64,000 nucleotides of DNA from Marinimicrobium agarilyticum DSM 16975 (GCF_000423345.1 NZ_AUHU01000004.1:62001-126000), one strand, 5' to 3'. Positions 1-8,773 are shown, counted from the stretch's first letter. Notes: generated by a model from the sequence alone, not told the origin. Numbers and translations: made by a program.

Positions 1-365
1 CCCTGGGGACATTACTGCATGCGGCCCAGGAACCCCAGGCAGCACGCAAGCGCTGGCTTGCAGGCCAGCTTCAGACCCGTGGCACGCTGGTGCTGGACGA
101 GGGCGCCGTGCACGTGCTTCGAAACAGCGGCAAAAGTCTCTTGCCCGTGGGCGTGAAGGCCGTGAAAGGTAAATTTACCCGAGGCGATATGGTGGTCTGC
201 ACCACCGCCTCCGGCGAGGAAGTGGCCCGTGGGCTGGTGAATTACAACGCCGAGGAAGCCCGGAAAATCATTGGCCGGCCCAGCAGTGATATTCTCAACC
301 TGCTGGGCTACAAAGACGATGACGAGCTGGTGCACCGGGACAACCTGGTCTTGATGGACAGCTGA
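1..365 (+). CDS. proB: Glutamate 5-kinase, C-terminal part (gene cut by window edge)
   Basis: This is the 3' end of glutamate 5-kinase, which phosphorylates L-glutamate as the first step of proline synthesis in the cytoplasm. The reading frame is open from base 3. It shows the junction into the C-terminal PUA domain: a KRWLAG segment, then [19 protein letters not shown] and GDMVV, ending in a segment with the [15 protein letters not shown] tail typical of bacterial ProB. The kinase domain lies upstream of the window. Identification rests on the PUA region alone, but the tail is characteristic. The downstream gene starts 10 bp after the stop and may be co-transcribed. Confidence 0.9.
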   Translation, partial: LGTLLHAAQEPQAARKRWLAGQLQTRGTLVLDEGAVHVLRNSGKSLLPVGVKAVKGKFTRGDMVVCTTASGEEVARGLVNYNAEEARKIIGRPSSDILNLLGYKDDDELVHRDNLVLMDS

Positions 366-375
366 GGGAGCGCCC

Positions 376-852
376 ATGATGAGTTGGAAGTGGGTTCGTC
401 GGCTGGTTAATTTCTGGCCGCCGCTGTTTTTTACCGGCATCAAGGCGACGCATATCAGTCCGGATTTTCGCCGTATTGAAGTCTCTTTGAAGTTGCGCTT
501 TTACAACAAAAATTTTGTCGGCACGCAATTCGGCGGGAGTCTGTTTGCGATGACCGATCCCTGGTACATGTTGATGCTGGTGTACAACCTGGGGCGGGAT
601 TACTTCGTCTGGGACAAGAGCGCCCACATCGATTTTATTGCGCCCGGTCGTGGCGCGGTAAAAGCCGTGTTTGTGCTCGAAGAGGCGACGCTTGAGCGCA
701 TTCGCGCCCATACGGTCGACGGCAAAAAATACCTGCCAAATTTTGCGATTGACGTGGTCGACGAGCACGGGCTGCTGGTCGCCCGGGTGCACCGGACGCT
801 CTACGTCCGGGCGAAACCTCACAAGCGTGAGCAGCCGGGCGCAGGGAGTTAG
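376..852 (+). CDS. Hotdog-fold (DUF4442/PaaI-like) protein
   Basis: A 158-residue protein resembling the DUF4442 group of hotdog-fold proteins, which are related to PaaI-type acyl-CoA thioesterases. Visible features are the FVGTQFGGSLFAMTDP segment, corresponding to the hotdog central helix, and a strand-rich C-terminal half ending VARVHRTLYVR. A GGGAG-like ribosome site precedes two tandem ATG codons; the first is used here. No substrate can be assigned. It follows proB by 10 bp and its stop overlaps the convergent ATPase stop by 4 bp. The family call is moderately sure; thioesterase activity is only an inference. Confidence 0.65.
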   Translation: MMSWKWVRRLVNFWPPLFFTGIKATHISPDFRRIEVSLKLRFYNKNFVGTQFGGSLFAMTDPWYMLMLVYNLGRDYFVWDKSAHIDFIAPGRGAVKAVFVLEEATLERIRAHTVDGKKYLPNFAIDVVDEHGLLVARVHRTLYVRAKPHKREQPGAGS

Positions 853-2324
853 GCCGGAATGGTTCGCTCCGCCGCCCACTGACGCAGGTGCTGTAACTTC
901 TCCGCCATCACCACCGATAAAGGGCTGGTGTTGGCGATTTCCCTCAGAATACACTCGGTCGTGATGCCGTCTCGACCGGATCCGTAGCGGGCCGCCACAA
1001 TGGCCTGCTCGATTTCCGCCCCGGAAAACCCTTCGCTTGCCTCGCTTAATTGCGCCAGCTCAAACAGGCCAGGGTCCAGCTCGCGCTTGCGCAGGTGGAT
1101 CTCGAAAATTGCCTGGCGAACCGTCTTGTCAGGCAGGTCGACAAAGAAGATTTCATCCACCCGACCTTTGCGGATCAGCTCCGGTGGCAGTTGACTGATG
1201 TCGTTGCTGGTGGCGGTGAAAAACACCGAGTTTTTCCGCTCCGCCATCCAGGTCAGCAATGTGCCCAGCATTCGCCGCGAGGTGCCATCATCGCTGTTGC
1301 CCTGAGCCATTCCTTTCTCGATTTCATCCAGCCAAAGCACGCAGGGTGCCATGGCGTCGGCCATGGCCAGAGCCTCACGCAAATTGCGCTCGGTTTCCCC
1401 ATGGTATTTGTTGTACAGCGCCCCCACATCCAGGCGCAGCAGGGGCAAATTCCAGGTGCCGGCCACGGCTTTGGCGGCGAGACTTTTGCCCCCACCTTGA
1501 ACGCCCAGTAACAGAATGCCACGCGGTTGTTCCACCCCGGGGTCGCGACTGTGGAACGCTTTGGCCCGGGCGTTCAGCCACTGCTTCAGGTTGTCGAGCC
1601 CGGCCACCTGGGAGAAGTCCGCCGTTTCGTATTCGTAACTCATGACCCCGCCCATATCCAGCAGGGCAAACTTGGCTTCATTGACCACCGGAAGGTCTTC
1701 CTCGGTGATGGCGCCGTCCTGCCAGATGGCGATGCGCACCAACCGGCGGACGTCGCTGGTGGACAGCCCCTGAAGGTTGGCCATCAAGCGGCGCAGGGTC
1801 TTGTTGTCGGTTTTGATGCGCTTTTGTCCGTTCTGCTCGGCGTAGTGGCGGGCCTCCTCGCGGATGATCGCCAGAATGCGCTCGTCGCTGGGCAGCGACA
1901 GCCGGAAGGAGGCGCTGTACCGACGGATTTCCGGGGGCAGGTTCAGACGGTGGCTGAGCAGAATCACGGCATGAGATACCTGGCCGTGGTTCAGTGCAAT
2001 ATCCTTCAGCAGGCGGACGTTGTGGGGTTGATCGGTCAGATAGGGATGCAGATCACACAAGAGGTAGATGCCCGGGGTCTGCGCCTGCTTGATGTGCTCA
2101 AGCACTTCGCTCGGGTCCTGATGCTCCCGTTTGTTGGGCACCAACTGCGGGCCGAACCCCAGTTGAGTGAGCCCGTCGGTCACCGACCAGCGATAGAGCG
2201 TCCGGTTTTTATCGCGAGCGACGCTTTGGAGCAGCGTAATGGTTTTGTTTTCCTCGTGGGTTTCTATCACCACCAGCGGTACCCGCGAGTCCAGCATCAA
2301 CTTGAGGTCGTGTGCGTCTTGCAT
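849..2324 (-). CDS. AAA-family ATPase (Ycf46-like)
   Basis: A 491-residue ATPase resembling the Ycf46/COG0464 group. The N-terminal ~220 residues form a degenerate RecA-like domain with no clear P-loop. A canonical AAA module follows: Walker A GVQGGGKS near residues 274-281, Walker B CVLWLDEIE near 328-336, and a second-region-of-homology segment SNDISQLPPELIRKGRVDEIF with the arginine finger. Ycf46-like proteins are poorly understood; roles in photosynthesis or cofactor remodelling were proposed in cyanobacteria. The start at 2324 is chosen because an AAAGGAAGAG ribosome site sits just upstream; a longer frame to 2399 runs into the cyd terminator hairpin. It is therefore probably transcribed separately from cydAB. 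Confidence 0.75.
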   Translation of the reverse strand: MQDAHDLKLMLDSRVPLVVIETHEENKTITLLQSVARDKNRTLYRWSVTDGLTQLGFGPQLVPNKREHQDPSEVLEHIKQAQTPGIYLLCDLHPYLTDQPHNVRLLKDIALNHGQVSHAVILLSHRLNLPPEIRRYSASFRLSLPSDERILAIIREEARHYAEQNGQKRIKTDNKTLRRLMANLQGLSTSDVRRLVRIAIWQDGAITEEDLPVVNEAKFALLDMGGVMSYEYETADFSQVAGLDNLKQWLNARAKAFHSRDPGVEQPRGILLLGVQGGGKSLAAKAVAGTWNLPLLRLDVGALYNKYHGETERNLREALAMADAMAPCVLWLDEIEKGMAQGNSDDGTSRRMLGTLLTWMAERKNSVFFTATSNDISQLPPELIRKGRVDEIFFVDLPDKTVRQAIFEIHLRKRELDPGLFELAQLSEASEGFSGAEIEQAIVAARYGSGRDGITTECILREIANTSPLSVVMAEKLQHLRQWAAERTIPA

Positions 2325-2371
2325 CCGTTTCTCTTCCTTTCGTTTTTTATGAGGTGTTATCAGCCTGCCAA

Positions 2372-2412
2372 CAATAAAAAGCGGCGGGCGTAACGTCAAG
2401 CGCTACGCCCGC
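2372..2412 (-). terminator. Rho-independent terminator of the cyd operon
   Basis: A perfect 9-bp stem (gcgggcgta at 2384-2392 with tacgcccgc at 2404-2412) and an 11-nt loop is followed, reading the minus strand, by a CGC spacer and a run of five T. It lies directly after cydB and before the ribosome site of the ATPase gene, so it separates the two units. Confidence 0.75.
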
Positions 2413-2433
2413 TGAACGGAACCGCGGGTGGGT

Positions 2434-3438
2434 TCAATAGTAGTTCAGCTCCCTGGCCTTGCCCCAGAACACCCGGTAGGCAAAGAGGGTATAGAGGATA
2501 ATCGCCGGCAGAACGATGATGACCCCGATCAGGATAAACCAGAGGGATTCGGGGGCGCTGGCGGCCTCCCAGAACGTCAGCTGTTCCGGTACCACGTAGG
2601 GAAAGAAGCTGTAGGCCAGTGCGGAATAGGCCAATACAAAGAGCCCGATGGTGCTGGCGAAGGGAATCCAGCACCCGAAGTCATTTTCATAGGGAAAGTT
2701 TGCCAGGTATCGGTCGTTGACCAGGAACAGCACAAAACACAGGGCTGGGATCAGTAGCAGAAACAGCGCCGTACCGCCGCCCAGCCACTTGTCGAAAACC
2801 CGCTCGCTGATCAGCGGGTTGACCACTGACACCGCCACCAGTCCGAGTCCCATCAGCCAGGCGCAGCGGCGAGCCCACACCGCGGCGCGGGCCTGAAGCT
2901 CACCCTCGGTTTTCATCACCAGCCAGGCGGCCCCGATGAGGCTGTAGCCGGCGGTCACGCACACCGCGCTCAGAATGGCGAAGGCGTAGGCCGCGACTGA
3001 TTCCTCAAAGCCCATGACGTACAACCCGAGCATATAGCCCTGGGAGAGCGTCGCCAGAAGCGAGCCGCTCCAGAACGCCAGGTCCCACCGGCCTTTGTGG
3101 TCCACCGGCGCTTTGGCTCGAAAGTCGAACGCGACCCCGCGCAGGATTAATCCAGCGAGCATGAAGGTAACGGGGATATACAGCTGGTACAGAATCACAT
3201 TGTGGGCCATGGGAAAGGCGATCAGAATGATGCCGACCCCGAGCACCAACCAGGTTTCATTCGCGTCCCAGAAGGGGCCGATGGAGGCAATCATGGTATC
3301 GCGTTGCGCCTCGGAATCGCGTGGTAACAGGATGCCAACGCCGAGATCGTAGCCATCGAGAATGGCGTAGATCAAAAACGCCAGTCCCATCAAAGCCAAG
3401 AAAGTAAAGGGTAGCCAATAGGCTTCTCCGGTCACCAT
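2434..3438 (-). CDS. cydB: Cytochrome bd-type quinol oxidase subunit II
   Basis: A 334-residue inner-membrane protein with about eight to nine predicted transmembrane segments, the structural partner of CydA in the bd-type quinol oxidase. It starts LPFTFLALMGLAFLIYAILDGYDLGVG, the N-terminal signature of CydB, including the DGYDLGVG turn. Its ATG overlaps the cydA stop in an ATGA, indicating translational coupling. No CydX-like small membrane ORF is visible between its stop and the terminator, unlike the enterobacterial operon. Together with the short Q-loop of the adjacent CydA this suggests the cyanide-insensitive oxidase (CIO) type rather than the E. coli bd-I type. Confidence 0.93.
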   Translation of the reverse strand: MVTGEAYWLPFTFLALMGLAFLIYAILDGYDLGVGILLPRDSEAQRDTMIASIGPFWDANETWLVLGVGIILIAFPMAHNVILYQLYIPVTFMLAGLILRGVAFDFRAKAPVDHKGRWDLAFWSGSLLATLSQGYMLGLYVMGFEESVAAYAFAILSAVCVTAGYSLIGAAWLVMKTEGELQARAAVWARRCAWLMGLGLVAVSVVNPLISERVFDKWLGGGTALFLLLIPALCFVLFLVNDRYLANFPYENDFGCWIPFASTIGLFVLAYSALAYSFFPYVVPEQLTFWEAASAPESLWFILIGVIIVLPAIILYTLFAYRVFWGKARELNYY

Positions 3439-4808
3439 CAGTAGGCTCCTCCTTCGTTAGTGTTCATGGGGTTGTAGCGGTCCTGCAGGGTTTCCACTTC
3501 TTCATTGCGATCAACCTGTACCGCTTTGCGGGCTATCAGGAACAAGGTGGCGATGTAGGCGACCAGCAACACTGCGTACAGCGTAAGGTAAATGGCGAGT
3601 GATATGCCGACGTTGCCCGGGGGCACGGCAGTGACGGCCTCCTCGGTGGTCAGTAGCCCCGTCACGAGGTAAGGTTGTCGGCCGATTTCGGTGACGTACC
3701 AACCGGCAAGGGTGGCGACCCAGCCGGAAAAACTCATGCCGACCAAAACGCGCAGCATCCAGTTCGGTAAAGCGTTATGCCGCCAGAGAATGGTTCCGGC
3801 CACCCAGGCCACCGCCAGCATCAGCATGCCGAGCCCCACCATGATGCGAAACCCCCAGAATACCGGCGCGACCGGTGGATGCTCCCCCTTGAATTCGTTC
3901 AGGCCTTTCACCTCTCCCTGCCAATCATGGGTCAGGATAAAGCTGGCGCCGCCGGGAATTTCCAGGGCGAAGTGGTTGCGCTTCTGCTCCTCGTCGGGAA
4001 TGCCGAACAACACCAGCGGCGCCCCTTTCTCGGTCTCCCAGAGTGCCTCCATGGCGGCCACTTTTGCCGGCTGATGCTTTAATGTGTTCAGGCCGTGGAG
4101 ATCCCCCAGCAGGATCTGGAGCGGGATCAGCAGCGCCGCGGCGTAAACCGCGGTTTTCAATGTAAGCCGGGGGGCGGGTTTGTGGTCTCCCTTGAGCAGC
4201 CGGTACGCCGACAGCCCCGCCATCAGAAAGGCCGCAGTCAGGCCGGAAGCCACCATCATGTGCAGGAGACGGTAAGGCATGGAGGGGTTGAAAATGATGG
4301 CCAGCCAATCCACGGGGAAAGCGACGCCGTCGCGCATTTCAAAGCCGGTCGGGGTGTGCATCCAGGAGTTCAGGGACAGGATCCAAAAAGCCGACAGACT
4401 GGTGCCGACCGCCACCAGAAAGGTCGCGATGGTGTGTACCCGGTTGGACACCCGGTTGATCCCGAACAGCATGATGCCGAGAAACGTCGCCTCCATAAAA
4501 AAGGCGGTCAGCACCTCGTACCCCAATAGCGGTCCGGCGATGTTGCCCACGGTGCCCATGTAGCCGGGCCAATTGGTCCCGAACTGGAACGACATGGTAA
4601 TGCCGCTGACCACACCCAGGGCGAAGCTCAAGGCAAAGACCTTTACCCAGAACCGGTAGGCCCGCATCCAGACTTCCTCGCCGGTGCGGTTGTGCTGAAC
4701 CTTGAAATAAAACAGAAACCACGCCAGGGCGATGGTGATGGTGGGAAACAGAATGTGAAAGCTGATATTCGCGGCGAATTGGATGCGCGATAACAACAGG
4801 GTTTCCAT
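3438..4808 (-). CDS. cydA: Cytochrome bd-type quinol oxidase subunit I (short Q-loop, CIO-like)
   Basis: A 456-residue membrane protein, the quinol-oxidising and heme-carrying subunit that reduces O2 to water without pumping protons. Seen: the N-terminal heme-ligand helix FAANISFHILFPTITIALAW, the quinol-site stretch GDLHGLNTLKHQPAKVAAME with conserved Lys and Glu, FRIMVG, and the GWYVTEIGRQP motif near the C terminus. At 456 residues it is well below the ~520 of E. coli CydA; the missing length falls in the periplasmic Q-loop, as in CIO-type oxidases. A GAGGT ribosome site precedes the ATG. The regulator upstream reads the same way with 84 bp between, so the oxidase is probably under its control. 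Confidence 0.95.
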   Translation of the reverse strand: METLLLSRIQFAANISFHILFPTITIALAWFLFYFKVQHNRTGEEVWMRAYRFWVKVFALSFALGVVSGITMSFQFGTNWPGYMGTVGNIAGPLLGYEVLTAFFMEATFLGIMLFGINRVSNRVHTIATFLVAVGTSLSAFWILSLNSWMHTPTGFEMRDGVAFPVDWLAIIFNPSMPYRLLHMMVASGLTAAFLMAGLSAYRLLKGDHKPAPRLTLKTAVYAAALLIPLQILLGDLHGLNTLKHQPAKVAAMEALWETEKGAPLVLFGIPDEEQKRNHFALEIPGGASFILTHDWQGEVKGLNEFKGEHPPVAPVFWGFRIMVGLGMLMLAVAWVAGTILWRHNALPNWMLRVLVGMSFSGWVATLAGWYVTEIGRQPYLVTGLLTTEEAVTAVPPGNVGISLAIYLTLYAVLLVAYIATLFLIARKAVQVDRNEEVETLQDRYNPMNTNEGGAY

Positions 4809-4892
4809 TGTTGGTACCTCGTTGGTTCAGGTGGCGGCGGATAAGCGCAGCGTATCCGCCGTAACTGGTCGTTGGTGCGAAGCCACTAATAC

Positions 4893-5438
4893 CTACTTCA
4901 AAAACCGATCCTTCATATCCAATACCTTACCCAGACTCCCGCCGAGCTTTAACAGGCTCTTCAGGTTGCTCTGGTTGAGCCGCTGGATTTCCACGGTCCA
5001 CTGGGTAAGCATTTCGATCATTTCATGCATGTCGCGCATCCGCGCCTGGGCGTACTCCTCTTTGCGGTTGGCGGGCTGCTCCAGCAAGAGCCCGCGCAGC
5101 GTGGACAGGGTCGGGTCGATTTCCCGCTTGCGACGCTGCTCAATCAGGGTCTTGGCGATCTCCCAGACGTCATCGGGCGCCGAATAGAACTCTTTGCGCT
5201 CACCCGGTATATGTTGCAGCCGGACCAACTCCCAGGATTGTAGTTCCTTGAGTCCCATACTGACATTGGAACGGGAGAAGCTCAGAGCCCCGGCAATCTG
5301 GTCGGCGCACAGGGGCTCCTCGCTCAGCACCAGCAGGGCGTACATCTGGCCCACCGTGCGGTTGATGCCCCAGCGGCTGCCCATTTCGCCAAAGTGCAAC
5401 ACGCAGGACTGGATCATAGGGGTTAGCGGTTCGACCAT
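4893..5438 (-). CDS. GbsR/MarR-type winged-helix transcriptional regulator
   Basis: A 181-residue DNA-binding protein of the GbsR branch of the MarR superfamily. The winged helix spans about residues 25-95: RTVGQMYALLVLSEEPLCADQIAGALSFSRSNVSMGLKEL is helix-turn-helix, followed by a wing with HIPGERKEFY. The C-terminal third is helical and probably dimerising. GbsR proteins in Bacillus respond to choline, but the ligand here is unknown. The gene lies 84 bp upstream of cydA on the same strand, and a 22-bp perfect palindrome sits immediately upstream of its own start, so autoregulation and control of cydAB are likely. The ATG at 5438 has a GGAG site eight bases upstream. Confidence 0.82.
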   Translation of the reverse strand: MVEPLTPMIQSCVLHFGEMGSRWGINRTVGQMYALLVLSEEPLCADQIAGALSFSRSNVSMGLKELQSWELVRLQHIPGERKEFYSAPDDVWEIAKTLIEQRRKREIDPTLSTLRGLLLEQPANRKEEYAQARMRDMHEMIEMLTQWTVEIQRLNQSNLKSLLKLGGSLGKVLDMKDRFLK

Positions 5439-5453
5439 GAGAGGTACTCCAGA

Positions 5454-5483
5454 AATTTCAGTAATTACTGAAATTACAGTAAT
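5454..5483. promoter_or_regulatory. Palindromic operator upstream of the GbsR-type regulator
   Basis: Bases 5454-5475 form a perfect 22-bp palindrome (half-site AATTTCAGTAA). A second inverted repeat overlaps it (ATTACTG, 6-nt spacer, CAGTAAT, at 5464-5483). The two overlapping dyads use the same TTACTG/CAGTAA half-sites, so up to three half-sites are present. The position 16-45 bp upstream of the regulator start suggests autoregulatory binding. Confidence 0.7.
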
Positions 5484-5621
5484 CTCAGGTATTGGTCAAT
5501 ATCCGCTTTCGATACGGTGGCCTGATTCCTGCACTGCTATGCTCAGGCTAGTGTCTGAACTGAGAGTAGTCTCTGAGTTGAAAGACTCATGCAAGCGATC
5601 AACCCAATAAGGACTTTCACC

Positions 5622-6599
5622 ATGAATGAACTGTCTCCTGATCCCTCTCTGTGGCCCACGGCACTGCTGGAGGATTGGGGCGTATTCGGCCGAGAGGCGC
5701 CGGTGGACCTGCCGGCCCTGGCGCTTGAGCTGTCATTGCCTGAAGACATTACCGGGCACCTTGCCAGTGTCTATGGGCCCCTGACTGAACGGCTGGCGCG
5801 CCGGCTGCCGACCCTCGAGCAACCAATGGTGCTGGGCATCAACGGCGCCCAGGGCACGGGCAAATCCACGGCCGCCGAAGTCATCGCCCATATGCTTGAG
5901 TTACGCGGGTTCAGCGTGTGTCGCCTGTCCATAGACGACCTCTATCTGACCCGGGAGGAACGGGCGGAGCTGGCGGGTGAGGTCCACCCCTTGTTGGCGA
6001 CCCGAGGTGTGCCCGGCACCCACGATGTGAAACTCGGCCTGCAGTTGCTGTCGGACCTGGCGGAAGCCGGTTCGGCCACCCAGTTGAGTATTCCCCGATT
6101 CGACAAGGCGCGGGACGACCGTCGCCCCCCGGAGCAGTGGGAACCCTGGCAGGGGCGTCCCCACTTGGTGGTATTCGAGGGTTGGTGCGTGGGCGCGCGC
6201 GCCCAGCCGGACACGGCCCTGACCGAGCCCATGAACGACCTGGAGCGCACGGAAGACCCAGACGGGCGCTGGCGCCGTTATGTGAACGAACAGCTGAAAG
6301 GGTATGAGGCGCTGTTTTCCCAGATGGACCATCTGCTGATGCTCAAGGCGCCTTCCTTTGAACAGGTTTATCAGTGGCGCTCGGAGCAGGAGGAGGCGCT
6401 GGCCCGGAAAATGAAGGCCAAGGGTGAGGACACCTCCGGTCTCATGGCCTCGGCCCAGTTACGACGCTTTATCGACCACTATGAACGTCTGACCCGATGG
6501 ATACTCGCGGAAATGCCGGAACGGGCCGATCTGGTGCTTTCCCTGAACCCGGCGCACCGGGTCGAGCGGATTTCCGTCCTGAGAGGAACCAAGTTATGA
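5622..6599 (+). CDS. D-glycerate 3-kinase (plant GLYK-type P-loop kinase)
   Basis: A 325-residue cytoplasmic kinase of the plant/yeast GLYK family, which converts D-glycerate plus ATP to 3-phosphoglycerate. The P-loop GINGAQGTGKST is followed by a kinase core with LSIDDLYLTREER, HPLLATRGVPGTHD, SIPRFDKARDDR and VVFEGWCVGAR, all family hallmarks. The start at 5622 has an AAGGA ribosome site; an upstream in-frame ATG at 5589 lacks one. The stop overlaps the next gene's ATG in an ATGA, giving tight coupling to the phosphatase. In context it probably feeds glycerate released by the nearby phosphorylase back into the 3-phosphoglycerate pool used by GpgS. That role is an inference from neighbours. 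Confidence 0.85.
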   Translation: MNELSPDPSLWPTALLEDWGVFGREAPVDLPALALELSLPEDITGHLASVYGPLTERLARRLPTLEQPMVLGINGAQGTGKSTAAEVIAHMLELRGFSVCRLSIDDLYLTREERAELAGEVHPLLATRGVPGTHDVKLGLQLLSDLAEAGSATQLSIPRFDKARDDRRPPEQWEPWQGRPHLVVFEGWCVGARAQPDTALTEPMNDLERTEDPDGRWRRYVNEQLKGYEALFSQMDHLLMLKAPSFEQVYQWRSEQEEALARKMKAKGEDTSGLMASAQLRRFIDHYERLTRWILAEMPERADLVLSLNPAHRVERISVLRGTKL

Positions 6600-7414
6600 A
6601 GCGACCCATCATCGTGTTTACCGACCTGGACGGCACGCTCCTGAACCACCACGACTATGACTGGTCGGCCGCCAAACCGGCTCTGGCGACGCTGCGGGAA
6701 CGAAAAATTCCCCTGATGTTGGTCTCCAGCAAGACCGATGTGGAAATGCTGGCGTTGCGGAGGGAGCTGGGCAACACCGACCCGTTGGTGTGCGAGAACG
6801 GCAGTCTGATCCTGATTCCCGAGCCGTTGTTGGCCTCCCTTGGCATTGAGGCGGACCCGCGTTCCATTAGTGATCAGTACTACTACGACTACCGCGGGCT
6901 GCCGCGCGAGCAGATTCTCACGGTGCTCAACGAGCTCAAGCCCGACTACCGTTTTACCGGCTTTGCCTGGATGACCGTGGATGAGGTGGCGCAATACACC
7001 GGCCTGAGCCCGGAGGCGGCCGCGCTCGCCGGAGAGCGCAAGGCGTCGGAGCCTGTTGTCTGGCGCGATACCCCCGAGGCGTTTACGGCGTTTCAGGATC
7101 AGTTGAAGCAACACAAGCTGCGCATTGTTAAAGGAGGGCGTTTTTATCATGTGATGGGACAGTGCGATAAGGGCGATGCGGTACGCTCCTTGCAGAATCG
7201 ATATCAGCACCACTTCGGCGCAGCGCCGTTCAGTATTGCGCTGGGAGATAGCCCCAATGACCTGGACATGCTCAAACAAGTGGATGCAGCGGCGATTATT
7301 CCGCACAGCGATGGCTCACACCTGGAGGATCCTGCACTAAATAAGGCACACATTGCACCAAAAGAGGGCGCCGCCGGCTGGAACGAGGCGGTCCTCACAC
7401 TCATCGACCGCTGA
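6596..7414 (+). CDS. HAD-family mannosyl/glucosyl-3-phosphoglycerate phosphatase
   Basis: A 272-residue HAD phosphatase of the MpgP/YedP type. Motif I is FTDLDGTLL near the N terminus, motif II is LVSSKTD, and motif IV is ALGDSPNDLDML near residue 215. MpgP-type enzymes remove the phosphate from mannosyl- or glucosyl-3-phosphoglycerate. Because the next gene encodes a glucosyl-3-phosphoglycerate synthase, the substrate here is most likely the glucosyl compound, giving glucosylglycerate. The ATG at 6596 lies inside the preceding stop (ATGA). The next gene starts 34 bp later with its own GAGGA site, so the three genes form one operon. Confidence 0.85.
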   Translation: MKRPIIVFTDLDGTLLNHHDYDWSAAKPALATLRERKIPLMLVSSKTDVEMLALRRELGNTDPLVCENGSLILIPEPLLASLGIEADPRSISDQYYYDYRGLPREQILTVLNELKPDYRFTGFAWMTVDEVAQYTGLSPEAAALAGERKASEPVVWRDTPEAFTAFQDQLKQHKLRIVKGGRFYHVMGQCDKGDAVRSLQNRYQHHFGAAPFSIALGDSPNDLDMLKQVDAAAIIPHSDGSHLEDPALNKAHIAPKEGAAGWNEAVLTLIDR

Positions 7415-7448
7415 TAAAAGGCGATACCGGATAACGAGGACAACGACT

Positions 7449-8663
7449 ATGAGTGATTTTTTTCAGAACGGCCGTATTGCGACGTTGCACAACCTGGGCG
7501 ATCGTCCACTGGAAGCCATGGAGGCCGAGCTGAACGAATGGCGGGACAAAAAACCCATGTGCCTGGTGCTGCCCTGCCTGTATTCGGAATTGCAGGGCCC
7601 CGCCCTGGAGAACATTATCCAGGAGTTGAGTAAAGTCACCTACCTGGATGAAATCATCATCGGTCTGGATCGGGCGACCGAAGAAGAGTTCGAGCACGCC
7701 AAGCAGTTCTTCTCTCGTCTCCCTCAGCGGCATCACATTCTGTGGAACGACGGGCCGCGGCTCAAAGCGATCGACCAGATGCTGGATGAATACGGTTTGG
7801 CGCCCAATGAGTTGGGCAAGGGCCGCAACGTCTGGTACTGCCTGGGTTATGCGCTGGCCTCGGGCCGGGCCAAAGCGGTGGCGCTGCACGACTGCGATAT
7901 TCTGACCTACAAGCGGGACATTGTGGCCAAGCTGTTTTATCCGGTGGTGCACCCGACCTTCAACTATGCCTTCTGCAAGGGTTTTTATTACCGGGCGGCG
8001 AACGGCAAGCTAAACGGTCGCGTCAGCCGTTTGCTGGTCTCACCGCTCGTGCGTGCGCTGGAAAAAGTGTTCGGCCGGGATGATTACCTGGAGTTCATCG
8101 ACAGCTTCCGCTACCCGCTGGCGGGCGAATTTTCCATGATCATGGACGTGGTCAGTTCCATCCGGATTCCCAGTGACTGGGGGTTGGAAATTGGGGTTTT
8201 GTCGGAGGTGAACCGGCGCTACTCGGACGAGCGCGTCTGTCAGGTGGACATTGCCGATGCCTACGATCACAAACATCAGGACCTGTCGAAAGACAACCCC
8301 GAGGGTGGGCTGTCCAAGATGAGTACCGACATTTCCAAGTCACTTTTTCGCAAGTTGGCGATCAAGGGCACGGTGTTCACGCCGGAGGCGTTTCGGACCA
8401 TAAAGGCGAGCTACTATCGCTTGGCGCTGGATCTGATCGATCGCTACCACAACGATGCAGTCATCAATGGCATGACGCTGGATCGCAACCAGGAGGAAAA
8501 CACCGTGGAGCTATTCACCAAGTGCATCATGCGCGCAGGCGAGCAGTTTTTGAGTGACCCGACCGAACGGCCGTTTATGGCCAATTGGTCGAGAGTGGTC
8601 AGCGCGGCGCCGGATGTTTACGAGCGACTATTGGATGCCGTGGAAAAAGACAGCGGTAAGTAG
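7449..8663 (+). CDS. gpgS: Glucosyl-3-phosphoglycerate synthase (GT81)
   Basis: A 404-residue GT-A-fold glycosyltransferase resembling GpgS of family GT81, which transfers glucose from an NDP-glucose to 3-phosphoglycerate. Seen: LVLPCLYSELQGPALENI near the start of the fold, IIGLDRA, the metal-binding HDCDI motif near residues 147-151, a YPLAGEFSM acceptor-side segment and DWGLEIGVLSE. Glucosylglycerate is a compatible solute used under salt stress and nitrogen limitation. A GAGGA site fixes the ATG at 7449; a longer frame overlaps the phosphatase. A large hairpin repeat follows the stop and may terminate transcription. Confidence 0.9.
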   Translation: MSDFFQNGRIATLHNLGDRPLEAMEAELNEWRDKKPMCLVLPCLYSELQGPALENIIQELSKVTYLDEIIIGLDRATEEEFEHAKQFFSRLPQRHHILWNDGPRLKAIDQMLDEYGLAPNELGKGRNVWYCLGYALASGRAKAVALHDCDILTYKRDIVAKLFYPVVHPTFNYAFCKGFYYRAANGKLNGRVSRLLVSPLVRALEKVFGRDDYLEFIDSFRYPLAGEFSMIMDVVSSIRIPSDWGLEIGVLSEVNRRYSDERVCQVDIADAYDHKHQDLSKDNPEGGLSKMSTDISKSLFRKLAIKGTVFTPEAFRTIKASYYRLALDLIDRYHNDAVINGMTLDRNQEENTVELFTKCIMRAGEQFLSDPTERPFMANWSRVVSAAPDVYERLLDAVEKDSGK

Positions 8664-8672
8664 AAACAATTA

Positions 8673-8773
8673 TGTCGGGTGGCGCTGGCGCTTACCCGAC
8701 CTACGCACAAGCTTTGCTATGGGCGAACCAGGCGAATAACGCGTAGGTCGGGTAAGCGAAGCGCCACCCGACA
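8673..8773. repeat. Long hairpin (REP-like) repeat between convergent genes
   Basis: Two near-perfect inverted arms of about 33 bp (8673-8706 and 8741-8773) share the core GTCGGGTGGCGC...CTTACCCGACCTACGC and are separated by 34 bp. They differ by a one-base length change near the arm centre. Related single hairpins occur at 21212-21247 and, degenerate, at 21824-21875, so this is a dispersed family. It lies between the convergent gpgS and phosphorylase stops, where it could act as a bidirectional terminator. Confidence 0.8.

Noticed and set aside
2325-2399. Longer N terminus for the AAA ATPase
   Set aside because: It would run through the cydB terminator hairpin and the ribosome site itself.
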